DNA from: Collinsella sp.
GTDB lineage: Bacteria; Actinomycetota; Coriobacteriia; Coriobacteriales; Coriobacteriaceae
Direction: 5' to 3'
Length of the DNA: 7,844 bases
NCBI GenBank assembly: GCA_019413955.1
Contig: DXMX01000076.1
Span: 1-7,844, forward strand
Part shown: positions 5,874-7,844 of the stretch, in pieces
How positions within the stretch are numbered: the stretch's first letter is position 1
Layout of the letters: every line of letters begins with the position of its first letter
The notes under the pieces: generated by a model
Database searches by the model: none
What the model saw: only the letters and a program-made list of their open reading frames with translations
What the model was told of the DNA's origin: nothing
Made by a program: the position numbers and the translations under genes

Positions 5874-6304
5874 ACGACCAAAATGTCGCAGTCGGTGTTG
5901 CGCAGCAGGAACGTCGAAATCGAACCCAGAAGCGCATACTTGATCGAGGACAGGCCGCGAGCGCCGCAGAGCACCAGGTCGGGCTTGACCACGTCGAGCA
6001 TCTCGTCTTTGAGCGTCTCGCGAATACGACCGGCGCGTATCATGACCTCGACCTCGGGAATATCGGGATTGGCCTTGGCCTCTTCGAGCTGCTTGGCGAT
6101 GGAGTTCTTAAATGCCCCCTCTAGGCCGTTGACCAGGTCGACCGGATAGGAGCCGGCGCTCTCGAGTGCCGTGGAATCGATAACGTGGCCGATAATCAGC
6201 TTGGCGCCGTTGTTCGCGGCGACCTTGATGGCGCGTGCGAGCACAAAATCCTGCTGCTCAGTACCGTCGAGTGAAACAAATACCTTGGTGTAGCCCTCGT
6301 TCAT
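5867..6304 (-). CDS. Universal stress protein (UspA family)
   Basis: A 145-residue single-domain Usp protein, the normal family length, expected in the cytoplasm as a dimer. Strand 1 VFVSLDGTEQ carries the conserved D13. The nucleotide-binding signature G-2x-G-9x-G-S is complete: G114, G117, G127-S128, within CGARGLSSIKYALLGSIS. The ending TFLLRNTDCDILVVK is the family's closing helix and strand. The intact signature suggests an ATP-binding member. Such proteins help in stress, starvation or redox survival, but the exact role is not predictable. The start codon (CAT at 6302-6304) has a near-ideal AAGGAGG five bases upstream (6310-6316), suggesting strong translation. It is a single gene, convergent with the kinase gene and divergent from uppP; its 3' end lies inside the 129-bp hairpin. 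I could not define its promoter. Confidence 0.97.
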   Translation of the reverse strand: MNEGYTKVFVSLDGTEQQDFVLARAIKVAANNGAKLIIGHVIDSTALESAGSYPVDLVNGLEGAFKNSIAKQLEEAKANPDIPEVEVMIRAGRIRETLKDEMLDVVKPDLVLCGARGLSSIKYALLGSISTFLLRNTDCDILVVK

Positions 6305-6373
6305 GGTTTCCTCCTTGGTCTATCGCACGGGCGCGGGGCTCGTGCGTCGGGCGGGCGCGGGTGCGTTGACCGC

Positions 6374-6402
6374 CGGACACTTTATCTTGTTGCAGTTATA
6401 CC
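6374..6402 (+). promoter_or_regulatory. Candidate promoter for uppP
   Basis: CGGACA (6374-6379) and TATACC (6397-6402) are 17 bp apart, each matching the sigma-70 consensus at four of six positions. Transcription would start near 6409, giving a leader of about 145 bases before the TTG start of uppP. The nearby ATG at 6485 would also lie within this transcript. Confidence 0.35.
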
Positions 6403-6421
6403 CAAGGATTTCGGTTTAACT

Positions 6422-6452
6422 GCTCGCAATTCTGTGAACGGGCGAGTTTTTT
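6422..6452 (+). terminator. Terminator-like hairpin in the uppP upstream region
   Basis: GCTCGC (6422-6427) pairs with GCGAGT (6442-6447, one G-U pair). An inner TTC/GAA stem (6430-6432, 6436-6438) closes a TGT loop. Six T follow (6447-6452). No plus-strand gene ends just upstream, so if active it would terminate the uppP leader transcript, or block readthrough, rather than end a coding unit. The stem is short, so it may be weak. Confidence 0.4.
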
Positions 6453-6541
6453 GGTAAGGGTAGGCGCGGTCGCACCGCCAACGGTTGATAATGGGACATC
6501 GCCCGCATCGTCCGCAGAACATCTACCGGCGGGTGTCTAAC

Positions 6542-6556
6542 GAGGGGGTCCCTTTG
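6542..6556 (+). promoter_or_regulatory. Ribosome binding site fixing a TTG start for uppP
   Basis: GAGGGGG (6542-6548) lies five bases before TTG 6554. From this codon the protein begins MDIIELLKSAFMGLVEGITEWLP, the usual N-terminus of the family. The longer frame from ATG 6485 has no good ribosome site and would add 23 polar, basic residues before the first membrane helix. Confidence 0.8.
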
Positions 6557-7534
6557 GATATTATCGAGCTTCTAAAATCTGCCTTCATGGGCCTGGTCGA
6601 GGGCATCACCGAATGGCTGCCCGTTTCGTCGACGGGTCACATGATCTTGGTGGACGAGTTCGTCAAGATGAACGTGAGCGAGACGTTCTGGAATATGTTC
6701 CTGGTCGTGATTCAGCTCGGCGCCATTCTGGCCGTCTGCGTGCTGTTTTTCCACGAGCTCAACCCGTTCTCGCCCAGCAAGGGCAAGGAGGGCCGTCGCG
6801 ACACCTGGGTGCTGTGGGGCAAGATTGTGCTCGGTTGCATTCCTGCGGCGGCGATCGGCCTGCCGCTCAACGACTGGATGGAGGAGCATTTCTACAACGC
6901 TCCCGTCGTGGCGCTGGCGCTCATTGTGTACGGCGTGCTGTTTATCGTGATAGAGAACTGGCGCGCGAGCAAGCGCGAGGAAATGGCCGTTGCCGGTTCG
7001 TTTGGTTCGCGTGCTGTGGTGTCGGGTGGACGTCCCGCCGGTGCGCACTTTGCGGCGTCCGCCACGGCTACCGCTGAGGATGAGGACGATGACGAGAATC
7101 TGGACTTTGGTTCCATCGCCACGCTCGAGGACCTCAGCTGGAAGACTGCGCTGGGTATCGGCTGCTTCCAGGTGCTTTCGCTGGTGCCTGGTACGTCTCG
7201 CTCCGGTTCTACCATCATCGGCGGCCTGCTTTTGGGCTGCACGCGCTCGGTGGCGTCTAAGTTCACGTTCTTCCTGGCCATCCCTGTCATGTTTGGCGCG
7301 AGTGCGCTCAAGCTGGTCAAGTACTTCATCAAGGGCGGCACGTTCGGCACCAACGAGATCGCCATCTTGGGCGTGGGCTGCGTTGTTGCCTTTGTGGTTT
7401 CGCTCATCGCCATCAAGTGGCTCATGGGCTTCGTCCGCCGTCACGACTTTAAGTGCTTCGGTGTTTACCGCATCATCCTGGGCATCGTAGTGCTCGCATA
7501 CTTCTTCGTTCTGGAGCCCATGCTCGGCCTCTAA
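6554..7534 (+). CDS. uppP: Undecaprenyl-diphosphatase (bacitracin resistance protein)
   Basis: A 326-residue polytopic membrane enzyme of the BacA/UppP family. It removes a phosphate from undecaprenyl diphosphate to regenerate the lipid carrier for peptidoglycan and other wall polymers; raised levels give bacitracin resistance. The first catalytic region EGITEWLPVSSTGH (16-29) has E16, E20, S26 and H29. The second, PGTSRSGSTI (212-221), has the essential arginine R216. Hydrophobic helices cover about 45-66, 91-106, 116-134, 198-212, 236-256, 268-290 and 305-320. At 326 residues it is longer than the usual 265-290, because of an Ala/Gly-rich then acidic insertion (about 138-194, with EDEDDDE) between the IVIENWR helix and LSWKTALGIG. 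The start at TTG 6554 is set by GAGGGGG and by the family N-terminus. It is monocistronic, with a strong terminator after the stop. An upstream terminator-like hairpin hints at leader control. Confidence 0.97.
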   Translation: MDIIELLKSAFMGLVEGITEWLPVSSTGHMILVDEFVKMNVSETFWNMFLVVIQLGAILAVCVLFFHELNPFSPSKGKEGRRDTWVLWGKIVLGCIPAAAIGLPLNDWMEEHFYNAPVVALALIVYGVLFIVIENWRASKREEMAVAGSFGSRAVVSGGRPAGAHFAASATATAEDEDDDENLDFGSIATLEDLSWKTALGIGCFQVLSLVPGTSRSGSTIIGGLLLGCTRSVASKFTFFLAIPVMFGASALKLVKYFIKGGTFGTNEIAILGVGCVVAFVVSLIAIKWLMGFVRRHDFKCFGVYRIILGIVVLAYFFVLEPMLGL

Positions 7535-7578
7535 CTTAGTCGACGCTGCGCGGCGGCCAGAGCGACAGCTTGTCATTC

Positions 7579-7622
7579 AAAGAGGGTGGCATGACCAAAA
7601 GGTCTATGCTGCCCTCTTTTTT
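7579..7622 (+). terminator. Intrinsic terminator of uppP
   Basis: AAAGAGGGTGGCATGACC (7579-7596) pairs with GGTCTATGCTGCCCTCTTT (7601-7619), with one bulged T and two G-T wobbles, around an AAAA loop. A run of six T (7617-7622) ends the structure. It lies 45 bases after the uppP stop codon. The A-run at its base may also help minus-strand termination. Confidence 0.95.
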
Positions 7623-7669
7623 GGGCGATGGGGTGGGTCCGATGGTGGCGCACGGAGTCGTGGTGTGAT

Positions 7670-7700
7670 TTGCGTCGGTGTCCGCGCGGCTCGGTATACT
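7670..7700 (+). promoter_or_regulatory. Candidate promoter for the rightmost gene
   Basis: TATACT (7695-7700) is a good -10 element. TTGCGT (7670-7675) could be the -35 element, although the 19-bp spacer is longer than ideal. The start of transcription would be near 7707, about 55 bases before the ATG at 7762. Confidence 0.5.
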
Positions 7701-7761
7701 GGTACGGCTCAAACTATGGCGCTGCCCGCAGGCGCGCCGTCCGTCAGATGAGGAGTCGCCC

Positions 7762-7844
7762 ATGACCCAGCCCCTGCCCTGGGAAAAGAACACTGCCGCG
7801 CCCGTGCCGCCCGCGCCGGAACCCGTGCCGCTCGATGCATACAC
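7762..7844 (+). CDS. N-terminal fragment of an unidentified Pro/Ala-rich protein (partial)
   Basis: The ATG at 7762 has AGGAG (7751-7755) six bases upstream and a plausible promoter 60 bases before it. The 27 codons inside the window encode MTQPLPWEKNTAAPVPP followed by APEPVPLDAY, a hydrophilic Pro/Ala/Glu-rich stretch without signal peptide or recognisable domain. It reads like a flexible N-terminal tail or linker of a cytoplasmic protein. The identity cannot be judged from this fragment; the gene continues beyond the right edge. Confidence 0.75.
   Translation, partial: MTQPLPWEKNTAAPVPPAPEPVPLDAY

Noticed and set aside
6485..6553. Longer uppP start at ATG 6485
   Set aside because: There is no good ribosome site, and the extra 23 residues are not part of the UppP family N-terminus; TTG 6554 has GAGGGGG correctly placed.
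6572..7576. 334-codon open frame on the minus strand across uppP
   Set aside because: Its translation is rich in Arg, His and Glu without any domain, and it covers the well-supported uppP gene. It is a GC-bias shadow.
7536..7844. Minus-strand open frame running in from the right edge
   Set aside because: It runs through the uppP terminator and the promoter region and antisense to the gene starting at 7762. Its Ser/Gly/Thr-rich translation has no features.
1..7844. CRISPR array, tRNA, rRNA, intact insertion sequence or defence island
   Set aside because: No regularly spaced repeats, tRNA-like cloverleaf, rRNA sequence, transposase or defence-type gene is visible; the coding content is mostly housekeeping and sensory.

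Overview
The window looks like chromosomal DNA from a high-GC Gram-positive bacterium. GC-rich coding sequence, the style of the two-component system and the short intergenic repeats all suggest a Coriobacteriia genome, most likely Collinsella or a close relative. That placement is inference from general resemblance and was not tested by a database search.

Layout. Positions 1-54 hold the glycine-rich end of a gene that runs in from the left, closed by a strong intrinsic terminator. A short intergenic stretch with a 12-bp tandem repeat follows, then a GNAT acetyltransferase on the minus strand (233-874). purH, the bifunctional enzyme for the last two steps of IMP synthesis, occupies 1152-2759 on the plus strand. 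Downstream are a REP-like inverted repeat and a terminator that overlaps a candidate promoter for an uncharacterised 235-residue protein (3034-3741). This protein may be a distant, shortened relative of class IV PLP aminotransferases. Next comes a two-gene operon: an OmpR/PhoB-type response regulator (3921-4592) and a small intramembrane-sensing histidine kinase of BceS type (4602-5645). After its terminator lies a 129-bp imperfect hairpin that runs into the stop codon of a minus-strand universal stress protein gene (5867-6304). Divergent from that gene is uppP/bacA, undecaprenyl-diphosphatase, best started at TTG 6554, which has a terminator-like hairpin in its upstream region. A clear terminator closes uppP, and the first 27 codons of an unidentified Pro-rich protein begin at 7762.

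How the parts may work together. purH is housekeeping metabolism. The BceRS-like pair and uppP may be linked by cell-envelope biology: BceRS-type systems usually sense peptide antibiotics such as bacitracin that bind lipid II-cycle intermediates, and UppP recycles the lipid carrier bacitracin binds. No BceAB-type transporter is visible beside the pair. I see no CRISPR array, tRNA, rRNA, intact insertion sequence or obvious new defence system. The most noteworthy material is intergenic (long hairpins, repeats, a possible uppP attenuator), together with the uncharacterised protein and an acidic insertion in UppP.
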